Shown one piece after another: positions 1 through 6,544 of a stretch of DNA of 19,573 nt. The position numbers and the translations under genes were made by a program. Below the pieces are notes generated by a model. The model was not told the origin of the DNA, did not search any database, and saw only the letters and a program-made list of their open reading frames with translations. The stretch covers positions 1 through 19,573 of the forward strand of contig DGXZ01000028.1 of NCBI GenBank assembly GCA_002396485.1, in the 5' to 3' direction. Numbering within the stretch: the stretch's first letter is position 1; every line of letters starts with the position of its first letter. The stretch comes from Spartobacteria bacterium UBA5019. Lineage in GTDB: Bacteria > Verrucomicrobiota > Verrucomicrobiia > Chthoniobacterales > Terrimicrobiaceae.

Positions 1-1
1 T

Positions 2-55
2 TTTGAGATTCTTGCGAAACTTGGGTTAGAAATGCCGGTTTTGCCCAATCCATGA
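2..55 (+). CDS. Possible 3' end of a truncated reading frame at the window edge
   Basis: The second forward frame is open from the first base to a TGA at 53-55 and reads FEILAKLGLEMPVLPNP. The composition is protein-like, and the frame could be the last codons of a gene that starts outside the window. At 17 residues no family can be assigned, and an open stretch this short can occur by chance. The bases that follow contain no gene. Confidence 0.2.
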   Translation, partial: FEILAKLGLEMPVLPNP

Positions 56-293
56 ACGAAACAATCGGACACGCCAGAGTCCATCTGGCTGAAAAAGGCA
101 AGTAATCCTGGATACTCTGGGCGCCTTATCGGAGTGAGCGGGCTTGGAACACGGTGACAACAAGCCTTGGATCAAATGCGAAGAGGGATCACCCCTCTCC
201 ACAGATTCATCATTCACAATATTGGACTATCGCCATAGACATTTTACATCCTAACAAACAAGTTTTATCATGTTACCCACAAGCATTTTGTTT

Positions 294-323
294 AACCACA
301 GAGGACACAGAGAGCACAGAGAA
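294..323. repeat. ACAGAG short tandem/dispersed repeat element
   Basis: Three copies of ACAGAG lie at 298-303, 307-312 and 316-321, a 9-base period, preceded by AACC. From general knowledge, intergenic motifs of this type (CCACAGAG-ACACAGAG-CACAGAG) recur many times in genomes of environmental bacteria and often produce spurious small ORFs. Here the frame reads TTEDTESTEN, which fits that pattern. Only one copy is in this window, so genome-wide dispersal is inferred. Confidence 0.55.
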
Positions 324-436
324 TGGGTTATTTACACTTCCATGAGCATCGAATATTTTTCGAAACACAACCCCTAACGTATTCCTGTGAATAATTTTAA
401 TTTTGTTATTATGTTTAAAAATACGTTTTCGGGCTG

Positions 437-460
437 AAAACAGCGAAGAACCGTGTTTTT
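437..460 (-). terminator. Weak hairpin after the minus-strand operon
   Basis: An imperfect inverted repeat: AAAACA at 437-442 pairs with TGTTTT at 454-459, and CG at 444-445 pairs with CG at 452-453. There is one bulged base and a six-base loop. It lies just past the stop codon (465) of the last gene of the minus-strand operon. The U-run on the minus strand is only four bases, so it is at best a weak terminator. The hairpin is nearly symmetric and could act in both directions. Confidence 0.3.
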
Positions 461-464
461 GTTG

Positions 465-956
465 TCAGGTGATAGGCTTTGTTTTGTGAGTTGCTACCGC
501 TAAACGGTTTTGCTTGTGGAGTTTCTTCTGAAATTTGGCTGCGGTTTGAGTGTCTCCCACAAGGTTCGCGATGCGGATGATTTCTTCGTAGGGTTCGCGC
601 TCGCGCGGGTAATGTTTGATGATTTGAAGATATTCCACCACTGCCTCTTGGTAGCGCATCTCCCGTGCGTATTTGCGTGCGAGAATGTAGGAGAGTGACG
701 GTCGGGAAAACTTTTCGTCTGGTAAGAAAAGTGAAGTAAAGGGCTTGGAAATGATACCAGCGACGCAATGAGCCAGTTCAGGTGCGATCAAAATGACGGC
801 GGATATAAGTTGGGCTGCCGCGGGCAGGAGATAGCTTAATGCAGACAAACCCTCGTAACTCAAGGCTTGAATAGCAAAACGATAGGCACCATAGAGAAGC
901 CCAACTGCAAGCAACCACCTTGCAATCCATTTAAAGGAAAAGGAGCGTTTTTTCAT
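465..956 (-). CDS. Small membrane protein with TPR-like C-terminal half
   Basis: A 163-residue protein of unknown function. The basic N-terminus (MKKRSFSFKW) is followed by two hydrophobic segments, at about residues 10-30 and 41-68, which should anchor it in the inner membrane. The C-terminal half (about 85-150) is helical and charged, with a tetratricopeptide-like pattern (RYQEAVVEYLQIIKHYP, then PYEEIIRIANLVGD), suggesting a protein-interaction region. It ends in a basic tail. It is the last gene of a minus-strand run after the ECF sigma factor, its partner and the 515-residue protein, 52 bases behind the latter with a small hairpin between. No strong Shine-Dalgarno precedes the ATG. The TPR call comes from pattern reading only; a role with the upstream membrane protein is inferred from position. 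Confidence 0.7.
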   Translation of the reverse strand: MKKRSFSFKWIARWLLAVGLLYGAYRFAIQALSYEGLSALSYLLPAAAQLISAVILIAPELAHCVAGIISKPFTSLFLPDEKFSRPSLSYILARKYAREMRYQEAVVEYLQIIKHYPREREPYEEIIRIANLVGDTQTAAKFQKKLHKQNRLAVATHKTKPIT

Positions 957-985
957 GAGAGGTTGTCAAATACCCGGCGGAGGGG

Positions 986-1006
986 AGCCGATTTGGCTTT
1001 TCGGCT
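986..1006 (-). other. Intercistronic hairpin without U-run
   Basis: A six-pair inverted repeat (AGCCGA at 986-991, TCGGCT at 1001-1006, nine-base loop) lies just after the TAG stop of the 515-residue gene and before the TPR-like gene. No T-run follows, so it is not a standard intrinsic terminator. It could be a transcript-processing or stabilising structure that lowers downstream expression, or chance. Confidence 0.25.
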
Positions 1007-1008
1007 GC

Positions 1009-2556
1009 CTAATTTGACGGGAAATCCCACACCCAATCGCCTTGGTAGCTAGCATCCGTGAGGCGCGTTTTGGGTGGATTTGCCTGATCCGTCGCGCCGC
1101 GTTGGCCGCTGTCGTCCTTGCCGTCGAATCCGATGCTCCAAAGTGCATATCTGCCATCGGCGGTCTTCCGATAGTTCATCGGCTTTTCGTTGATGATATC
1201 GAGTGGCAACGGATTTCCATTGGCCAGTTTCACCCCCTCGAGCGAATCGGGATAGCTCCCGTTTTCGATACGATAACGCTCCAGTGCACAGGCGATGACC
1301 GCCTGGTTCCGGCTCACCTCACCATAAATGAGCCGATTTACCGGACCACTCAGCGGAGAAACTGCCTTTGCGGCCGACCAGTAGGAAGGATGCGCCCAGA
1401 TCTTTTTTTTGATGGCGCTGATTTGCTTTTCAGCATCTTGTGCACTCTCGTGAGCTTGCATGAGTCCACCATCCCTCAGCGGCTGAATCAAATACTTGAA
1501 CTCAAAATCCACAAGCGCGGCTGCATTGGCCTCAAAGAAACCGGCCGGGACTGCATAGAAGAAAAACTTTTTTATTTTAGAATTCCAATCTTGCAGGCTC
1601 CCAAAGCACGTTTCAAACAAACTATCCCTATTGTTTTTACCAAGTTGCACGATGCTGGAAGCGCAAACCATCTCGCAGCGCAGCCCGCTCAACATGGCGC
1701 GTTGCAAATCAAGGCCCATGAGTGAGGCTTCCAGTTTGGCGAAGTCTTCAACCGTGCCCACATGCGCATAGCAAAGCTCCCAAGTCGTGCTTTCAAGTTG
1801 ACTCGCAGCAGAGACCCCCACCAGTGCTGATATCAAAACAGGATCGTTTAGTGCGGCTTGAGCGAGGCAGGCTATGATGAGGGCCTCCTTGTGCGCCCGT
1901 GCCGCATCGCCTGTCCGTGCGGCGGCGATGGCACGCAGTTTAAGAGCATTGGAGGCAGACATCAAAAAAGTAAGATGAGGCAATGAAATAGTAAAATGAT
2001 TGGCAGGCAAGTCGCGTGTCTTCCACTCAGGCGTCCATTGGGCCTTGGGGCGATCGAGTCCGGCGGCGAGTTCCTCCACGAGAGCATCCTGTTTGGCGAG
2101 TCCGGCCAACACATCGCGGGAGGGATCGCCGGAATCGCTCGACGCAGGCAACATGCCGTTCTTGCGGAGGGAGTCAGCCCAGGGCTTGAGATCAAGGGGC
2201 CCAAAATCATTGCTAAAATTCTGGCGTGGACTTGAATCCAAGCGAAACACCTCAAGCCGCTTGCGCTTCTCAGCAGGCTCACCTTTTTTCTCGTCATTAT
2301 CCACAACGAGGGCCACATCTTTCAGTGGAGGAATAGCGCAGAAATTTTCCGCTTCCGGAATGGGATCGTTACAAAGGGCGCGGAAGTCGAGCGTCTCGCC
2401 CTCAGCTTTTAGCATCGCCTGCGCCATGCGCCATTGCCGCGCCCCGCTCCAGTTGACCCACGAATAAAACAGCGCGCAGAGGGTGAGGAAGGTGACAGCG
2501 GTCGAAGCCAAGCCGCGAATCCAGCGGCGTTGCCAGCAGCGTGCGAGAAAGTTCAT
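1009..2556 (-). CDS. Membrane-anchored protein with pseudopilin-like C-terminal domain
   Basis: A 515-residue protein. A short cytoplasmic N-terminus with basic residues (RCWQRRWIRG) precedes one hydrophobic segment at about residues 16-34, so most of the chain should be periplasmic. The middle is alanine- and leucine-rich, helical and unassigned. The last 100 residues (from about 415) read QAVIACALERYRIENGSYP, then LPLDIINEKPMNYRKT and YALWSIGFDGKDDSG. This resembles the C-terminal part of type II secretion major pseudopilins (T2SG-like), a tail known on otherwise unassigned Planctomycetota and Verrucomicrobiota proteins. There is no N-terminal prepilin cleavage motif, so it is not itself a pilin. 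It starts 24 bases after the sigma-factor partner gene, indicating one operon. The function is unknown; extracytoplasmic sensing or secretion linked to the sigma factor is only a guess. Confidence 0.75.
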   Translation of the reverse strand: MNFLARCWQRRWIRGLASTAVTFLTLCALFYSWVNWSGARQWRMAQAMLKAEGETLDFRALCNDPIPEAENFCAIPPLKDVALVVDNDEKKGEPAEKRKRLEVFRLDSSPRQNFSNDFGPLDLKPWADSLRKNGMLPASSDSGDPSRDVLAGLAKQDALVEELAAGLDRPKAQWTPEWKTRDLPANHFTISLPHLTFLMSASNALKLRAIAAARTGDAARAHKEALIIACLAQAALNDPVLISALVGVSAASQLESTTWELCYAHVGTVEDFAKLEASLMGLDLQRAMLSGLRCEMVCASSIVQLGKNNRDSLFETCFGSLQDWNSKIKKFFFYAVPAGFFEANAAALVDFEFKYLIQPLRDGGLMQAHESAQDAEKQISAIKKKIWAHPSYWSAAKAVSPLSGPVNRLIYGEVSRNQAVIACALERYRIENGSYPDSLEGVKLANGNPLPLDIINEKPMNYRKTADGRYALWSIGFDGKDDSGQRGATDQANPPKTRLTDASYQGDWVWDFPSN

Positions 2557-2580
2557 CAGAGAAGTGTGGGGTGGGTTTGT

Positions 2581-2931
2581 TTATTGGAAGTTGAGGTTCA
2601 AGCGATCGATTTGGGCAAACAGCAACGGCGTGATGGAATAAAAAGATCCCGCCTCGAGGCGATCGGAATTTCCGGATTTGGTGCCGGCAAAACGGTTCAC
2701 TTCTGAAGCCGGGTCCGATGGTGAGGCGAAGTGCATCAGTAAAATCGCAACCCAGGCAGCCGCCCATGCGTGCATGAGCCAGCGTGGCGGCAGTGTTTTC
2801 TTGAGTGGAATGCCCATGGCTTCCCGACGGGCACGCGCCAGGATGTCCGCCTTCCAGGCCGGCGTGGGATCCACGCGGTGAAGCGTGCGGGTGAGTGTGT
2901 GCAGTGTGTTTTCGAATTCTTCGTTTTTCAT
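2581..2931 (-). CDS. Putative ECF sigma-factor partner, one-TM protein
   Basis: A 116-residue protein whose ATG overlaps the sigma-factor stop codon (ATGA), so the two are probably translationally coupled. The N-terminal cytoplasmic part (about 1-50) contains HRVDPTPAWKADILARARREA, and a single hydrophobic segment follows at about 51-67 (LMHAWAAAWVAILLMHF). The rest, about 48 residues, would be periplasmic. Gene order and topology fit an anti-sigma factor. The zinc-binding HxxxCxxC motif of ZAS-type anti-sigmas is absent; there are no cysteines at all. The anti-sigma role is therefore inferred from context and may be wrong. Confidence 0.7.
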   Translation of the reverse strand: MKNEEFENTLHTLTRTLHRVDPTPAWKADILARARREAMGIPLKKTLPPRWLMHAWAAAWVAILLMHFASPSDPASEVNRFAGTKSGNSDRLEAGSFYSITPLLFAQIDRLNLNFQ

Positions 2932-3431
2932 TTCAGTTCCTTGTAGAGAGGCAGCAAAAGCGTCCTCAGTTTTTCCAGTGCGTAACGATAACGGCTCGCA
3001 GCGGTATTCAGGGGGATGTTTTGGATTTCGGCGATTTGTTCAAATGTCAGGCCATCCCAGAGTTTAAGCTGAGCGATGGTGCGCTGTGCGTCGGGCAAGG
3101 TTTTCAATGCCTCCGCAAGGGCTCCTGCCAGTCTTGGAGCATCAGGGTCGGCGACTGATCCTCCACCGTTTTCATTTTCCCTCAAGAGTTGCTCCTCGGA
3201 GTCCCAGCGCACTTTGCGCCGCCGCAACCAATCAATAGAAAGGTTGTGGGCCAACCGGAAAAGAAAGGCCTGCTCGTTCTGCAAATCCACCTTCAGGCCG
3301 CGCGCGAGCCGGATAAAAACCTCTTGAAGCAAATCCTTCGCATCCGCCTCATTCTTGGTGAAGGTCACCAGGTAATGAAACAGCCCGGATGCATAGGCAT
3401 CGTAGAGGCGTTCGAGGTTGTGGTCGGCCAT
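2928..3431 (-). CDS. ECF-type RNA polymerase sigma factor
   Basis: A 167-residue protein of typical ECF (sigma-70 family group IV) size. Region 2 spans about residues 8-75: LYDAYASGLFHYL, the core-binding DAKDLLQEVFIRL, and FRLAHNLSIDWLRRRK for -10 recognition. Region 4 spans about 108-162: LPDAQRTIAQLKLWDGLTFEQIAEI, then the helix-turn-helix IPLNTAASRYRYALEKLR, which reads the -35 element. Region 3 is missing, as expected. It should direct RNA polymerase to a small regulon, and such operons are often autoregulated. It leads a minus-strand operon whose next gene overlaps its stop codon. I found no convincing GGAAC-type ECF promoter in the 166-base upstream gap. The sigma-factor assignment is firm; the signal is unknown. 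Confidence 0.92.
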   Translation of the reverse strand: MADHNLERLYDAYASGLFHYLVTFTKNEADAKDLLQEVFIRLARGLKVDLQNEQAFLFRLAHNLSIDWLRRRKVRWDSEEQLLRENENGGGSVADPDAPRLAGALAEALKTLPDAQRTIAQLKLWDGLTFEQIAEIQNIPLNTAASRYRYALEKLRTLLLPLYKELK

Positions 3432-3597
3432 GATTGTTTGATGATATGACGCGTGAGCCGGATTTTTTGTCTAAAAATAATCACTCAGCCATCCCGGAGA
3501 AGACAAAGTGCAACGCCAAAGGAGTCAGCCAGCCCTTGGTTTCGGAGTTTGAAAAAAGATTGGCGCATTGCAGGAGAGCGCTGGATAAATCAGGGGT

Positions 3598-3822
3598 ATG
3601 AAACTTCAGCAGAATCAGATTTGGCACAAGGGGAGCGAGTATTACCGGATTGTGCAGTTGGGGCGGTTGGAGGTGCAATACAAGACGATGACAGATCCGC
3701 TGAGCGGGCGAGGTCCGCATGAGCAGGTCACCAAAAAGGAATTCTGCCGGTTGCTGAAGGGGGCGGTTTTGGTAGAAGCGGAAGCGTTGAGCAGGCAGCA
3801 GCAACAACAACAGCAGCAGTAA
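3598..3822 (+). CDS. Small conserved-looking protein with poly-glutamine C-terminus
   Basis: A 74-residue protein of unknown function. Residues 1-65 look like a compact folded domain (QIWHKGSEYYRIVQLGRLEV, VTKKEFCRLLKG). The chain then ends in eight glutamines coded by a mix of CAG and CAA, directly before TAA. It is convergent with rnpB, and its stop codon shares bases with the A-run that forms the U-tract of the rnpB terminator on the other strand. The ATG at 3598 has an AGGGG only one base upstream, too close to be a good ribosome site; CAGGAGAG at 3571-3578 is too far. The start is therefore uncertain. No TM segment or signal peptide is visible. Confidence 0.65.
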   Translation: MKLQQNQIWHKGSEYYRIVQLGRLEVQYKTMTDPLSGRGPHEQVTKKEFCRLLKGAVLVEAEALSRQQQQQQQQ

Positions 3823-3862
3823 AAAAGGCCGGGGGCGCGCCGTGTTTGCGGAGCACCCCCGA
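3821..3862 (-). terminator. Intrinsic terminator of rnpB
   Basis: On the minus strand, GGGGGTGC (3860-3853) pairs with GCGCCCCC (3838-3831). This gives eight pairs including one G-U, extended outward by C3861-G3830. Two Cs and then six Ts (3826-3821) follow. It lies a few bases beyond the P1 strand that closes the RNase P RNA, as expected for the end of the primary transcript. Confidence 0.75.
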
Positions 3863-3865
3863 GGG

Positions 3866-4294
3866 GTTGATGGCTGTAAGCCGGATTCTGTCCAGCGGGC
3901 GGCTTGCGCCGACTGCCTGGACGGTCATTTGTCTCACTCCACGCCTTGCGGCGGGGCGGGGTCCTTGCGGACTGCGACCAATACCCGGAGGGTGTCGCCG
4001 CTTGCGCGGCGTGTTGGGCAGGCGACCCGATCCCTCCTGTTCTGTCTTGCACCGCATGGGGTTTTTCGTGCCCCCTTGCTTACGCTCGGGGCGGTGGGCT
4101 TTTACCCCGCCTTTTCACCCTTGCCGCCCGGCTTGCGCCGGGGTGGGCGGTATGTTCTCTGTGACACTTTCCGTCGACCGGGACTTTGGCCCCGGCCCCC
4201 CGCGCATTCTACGCGGCATGCTGCCTTGTGGTGTCCGGACTTTCCTCTCCCGGCTGGCCTTGCGGCTGGCCGAGAGCGACCGTCCGCCATCGGT
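3866..4294 (-). ncRNA. rnpB: RNase P RNA (bacterial type A)
   Basis: This is the catalytic RNA of ribonuclease P, which matures tRNA 5' ends. Read on the minus strand it has the conserved core in order: GGGAGAGGAAAGTCCGGAC near the 5' end (about 4255-4237), ACAGAGAACATACCGCC (about 4163-4147), AAGGGTGAAAAGG, CGGTGCAAGACAGAACAGG (about 4057-4039), GTGAGACAAATGACCGTCC, and ACAGAATCCGGCTTACAG near the 3' end. The two ends pair as helix P1: GATGGC at 4291-4286 with GCCATC at 3874-3869. The length of about 430 nt exceeds the 377 nt of E. coli, because several GC-rich helices with GCAA-type loops are extended. Exact ends are set from P1 and are good to a few bases. Long open frames crossing it on either strand are artefacts. 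Confidence 0.95.
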
Positions 4295-4298
4295 GGAG

Positions 4299-4326
4299 AA
4301 GGTAGACGCGTGGCGGGGTTTTTCAA
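4299..4326 (-). promoter_or_regulatory. Probable sigma-70 promoter for rnpB
   Basis: On the minus strand, TTGAAA (4326-4321) and TACCTT (4304-4299) are separated by 16 bases. They would start transcription at about 4292-4294, right at the P1 strand of RNase P RNA. The -35 matches consensus at five of six positions, the -10 at only three. Position is the main support. The site lies just upstream of the divergent zinc-ribbon gene. Confidence 0.45.
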
Positions 4327-4337
4327 GCGGTGATCGT

Positions 4338-4619
4338 ATGGATTTGGATTTTGCGGCGAGGGAGATCGGTGATACGGATACGAGCATGTCGAGCACTGAT
4401 CATCTGGCGGACCGGGCGGCGAGGGCGGAAAAAATCATCGCCGCACCGGAAAATTTCAAGGTGTGCGAGGGGTGTGAGTCAATCGTCACGATGAGGGTCA
4501 CCTCGTGTCCGAATTGTCACGGCTACCGCTTTGATGAAGCGGCGGAGCGGGTGGTCGAGCAGGCAAGGCTTCTGGCCTCGCGTCCGCAGCAGAGTGTGAC
4601 GGCGGAGGATTTGTCTTAG
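4338..4619 (+). CDS. Small zinc-ribbon protein
   Basis: A 93-residue protein, or 77 residues if it starts at the ATG at 4386 (MSSTDHLADRAARAEK), which could equally be the true start; neither has a good Shine-Dalgarno. Two CxxC pairs, C43-x2-C46 (KVCEGC) and C57-x2-C60 (SCPNCHGYRF), form a zinc ribbon, flanked by helical and mostly charged segments. There is no TM segment. The function is unknown; such ribbons bind nucleic acid or protein partners. It diverges from rnpB and ends 17 bases before kup, whose AGGAGG overlaps this gene's stop codon, so the two probably share a transcript. The open frame extends far upstream, but that part lies inside RNase P RNA and is not coding. Confidence 0.8.
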   Translation: MDLDFAAREIGDTDTSMSSTDHLADRAARAEKIIAAPENFKVCEGCESIVTMRVTSCPNCHGYRFDEAAERVVEQARLLASRPQQSVTAEDLS

Positions 4620-4636
4620 GAGGAATTTTCAACACT

Positions 4637-6544
4637 GTGTCCGAGATCAAAAACAAATCGGGTGCTGCGGGAATGGCGATTTTGGCGCTGGGCGTTGTCT
4701 TTGGAGATATCGGCACGAGCCCATTGTATGCGTATCAGATCGCAGTGAGTCTTGCGGGACCAGCAGCCGCGCTTGGCGTGGCATCGCTGATCATTTGGAC
4801 GCTCTTTTTGGTGGTGGGGGTGAAATATGTGATGCTGGTCATGAAGGCTGACTACCATGGCGAGGGCGGGATTTTCGCGCTGATGGCGCGGATTTTTAAT
4901 GGACATCCAAGAGGTGCGGCGAGCCGGGGATGGATGGCATGCCTGTTGGTTTTTGGGGCGGCGCTACTCTTCGGTGACGGGGCGATCACTCCGGCGGTTT
5001 CGGTGCTGAGTGCGATGGAGGGCTTGGCGAGTGTGAATCCGGAGTGGGGCGTGTATGCGCTGCCTTTGGCGTTGGGGATTCTGGGAGGCTTTTTCTATGC
5101 GCAGCGTTTTGGCACGAGTCGGCTGGGAGGAATTTTCGGGCCGGTCATGTTGGTGTGGTTCCTGGTATTGGCGGTGTTGGGCTTGGTGCATATCGCGGCG
5201 TGTCCGGAGGTCCTGCAGGCCTTGAATCCGCTTCACGGGGCGCGGCTACTGGGCAGTGGCGGTTGGGGCGCCTGGGCGCTTGTGGGAGCCGTCGTGCTGG
5301 CGGTGACGGGTGCGGAGGCCCTCTATGCCGACCTCGGGCACTTTGGCCGTAAGCCGATCGTGACGGGTTGGAGGTTGGTTGTTTTTCCCTCGCTGATTTT
5401 GAACTACCTCGGGCAGGCGGCACTTGTGATGAAGAACCCGGCTAATGCGGCCGAGACGAATCTGTTTTTTCTGATGATGCCGGAGGGTCACCTGCGCGGG
5501 GCGCTTGTGGTATTGGCCACGGCGGCGACGATCATTGCCTCGCAGGCGCTCATCAGCGGTGTGTTCTCGCTGGCGAGCCAGGCGATGGATCTCGGGTATC
5601 TGCCGAGATTCTATGTGCGCCACACGAGCGCGGAGACTCGCGGGCAGATTTATATTCCGATGTTGAACAGCCTTTTTGGAGTGGCATGCATCCTGTTGGT
5701 GCTGGGATTCCGGACGGCGGACGCGCTCGCCGGCGCTTATGGCATCGCAGTGACGGGGGCCATGGCTGTGACATCGGTCGCCTTTTTTGTGGTGAAGTGG
5801 GCGGAGCCCGGCGTGTCGCGCGTCTGGACTGTGGTCGTCTTGATCGGCCTGCTGAGTCTGGATTTGCCCTTGTTTGGCGCGTGTCTCACGAAAATTGCAG
5901 ATGGGGGCATCGTGCCTTTGGCGCTGGCTGTAGCTGTGGCCGCTGTGATGCTCACTTGGCGGAAGGGTCGGGATTTGGTGCATGGGCACTTGCTGGCAAG
6001 CCCGCTGGGAGTGCGTGATCTGACGGTGCGGATGGAGGCCGAGAATTTTCGCCGTGTTCCGGGAACGCAGGTTTACGTGATGCGCCAGATCGATCCGGAA
6101 TTCGCGGTGGCGCGGATTCTCGAGCAATACCGGCGCACGCAGGTTCTGCCGGAAAATGTGGTGATTCTCTTGCTTGATACCGGGTGGGGAAATCCTTTTG
6201 CCGAAGCGGAAAACATAACGATCAAAAAGCACTCCGCTGGTCTTTGGGAGGCGAGTGCGCGGCATGGTTACATGAACGAACCGGATGTGCCCTTGATTTT
6301 GCAAAAGTGTGCCGAGCAGGCCGGCGAGGGGGGATGGAGGGCTCCTCTGTTCCACATTCTCGCGCAGGAGTTGATCGTCACCTGTTCAAACAAGCAAATG
6401 AGGCGCTGGGAAAAAAAGCTCTTTGGATTTCTATCGCGGAATGTCCTTCCAGGTTCGGATTACCTGAACATTCCGCCTGACAGCCTCATCGTTTACAACT
6501 GGTTGTTGCGTCTTGATCCGGCGGAGGGATCTGCCGCGCGGTGA
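4637..6544 (+). CDS. kup: Kup-type potassium uptake transporter
   Basis: A 635-residue low-affinity K+/H+ symporter of the KUP/HAK/KT family, close to the usual 620-630 residues. Family signatures are clear: GVVFGDIGTSPLYA near the N-terminus (about 19-32), FGDGAITPAVSVLSAMEG (about 112-129), NYLGQAALVM and ISGVFSLASQAMDLGYLPR. About a dozen hydrophobic segments fill residues 10-440, followed by a cytoplasmic C-terminal domain. The start is GTG. AGGAGG at 4618-4623 lies 13 bases upstream, a slightly long spacing, and overlaps the stop of the zinc-ribbon gene, suggesting coupling. There is no room upstream for a c-di-AMP (ydaO) riboswitch of the kind that controls many kup genes. The 3' end overlaps the convergent minus-strand gene by 52 bases. 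Confidence 0.96.
   Translation: MSEIKNKSGAAGMAILALGVVFGDIGTSPLYAYQIAVSLAGPAAALGVASLIIWTLFLVVGVKYVMLVMKADYHGEGGIFALMARIFNGHPRGAASRGWMACLLVFGAALLFGDGAITPAVSVLSAMEGLASVNPEWGVYALPLALGILGGFFYAQRFGTSRLGGIFGPVMLVWFLVLAVLGLVHIAACPEVLQALNPLHGARLLGSGGWGAWALVGAVVLAVTGAEALYADLGHFGRKPIVTGWRLVVFPSLILNYLGQAALVMKNPANAAETNLFFLMMPEGHLRGALVVLATAATIIASQALISGVFSLASQAMDLGYLPRFYVRHTSAETRGQIYIPMLNSLFGVACILLVLGFRTADALAGAYGIAVTGAMAVTSVAFFVVKWAEPGVSRVWTVVVLIGLLSLDLPLFGACLTKIADGGIVPLALAVAVAAVMLTWRKGRDLVHGHLLASPLGVRDLTVRMEAENFRRVPGTQVYVMRQIDPEFAVARILEQYRRTQVLPENVVILLLDTGWGNPFAEAENITIKKHSAGLWEASARHGYMNEPDVPLILQKCAEQAGEGGWRAPLFHILAQELIVTCSNKQMRRWEKKLFGFLSRNVLPGSDYLNIPPDSLIVYNWLLRLDPAEGSAAR

Larger units (their letters stand above)
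56..464. other. AT-rich gene-free stretch
   Basis: About 400 bases with no convincing coding region. The two open frames here (about 26-217 on the minus strand, 154-345 on the plus strand) are about 63 codons each, match no family I recognise and have no clear ribosome binding site. The stretch is clearly more AT-rich than the genes to its right, especially at 340-420. It holds the ACAGAG repeat at 294-323 and a weak hairpin near 437-460, each listed separately. I see no tRNA and no transposon end. Confidence 0.5.

Noticed and set aside
26..345. Two small open frames of about 63 codons on opposite strands
   Set aside because: No family resemblance or ribosome site; one translates the ACAGAG repeat, a common source of spurious proteins.
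1042..1725. A 227-residue plus-strand open frame
   Set aside because: It lies opposite the 515-residue minus-strand gene, which has a TM segment, a recognisable C-terminal domain and an operon context.
3549..3589. TTGAAA and GATAAA as a promoter for the poly-Q protein
   Set aside because: The two hexamers are 29 bases apart, far from the 16-18 that a sigma-70 promoter needs.
3846..4337. Upstream extension of the zinc-ribbon frame to a 257-residue protein
   Set aside because: This part lies entirely within RNase P RNA on the opposite strand and has the biased composition of a structured GC-rich RNA. The protein most likely starts at 4338 or 4386.
5246..6355. A 369-residue minus-strand open frame
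   Set aside because: It is the reverse-strand shadow of kup, whose family motifs run through the whole region; its composition (His, Arg, Gln rich) is not protein-like.
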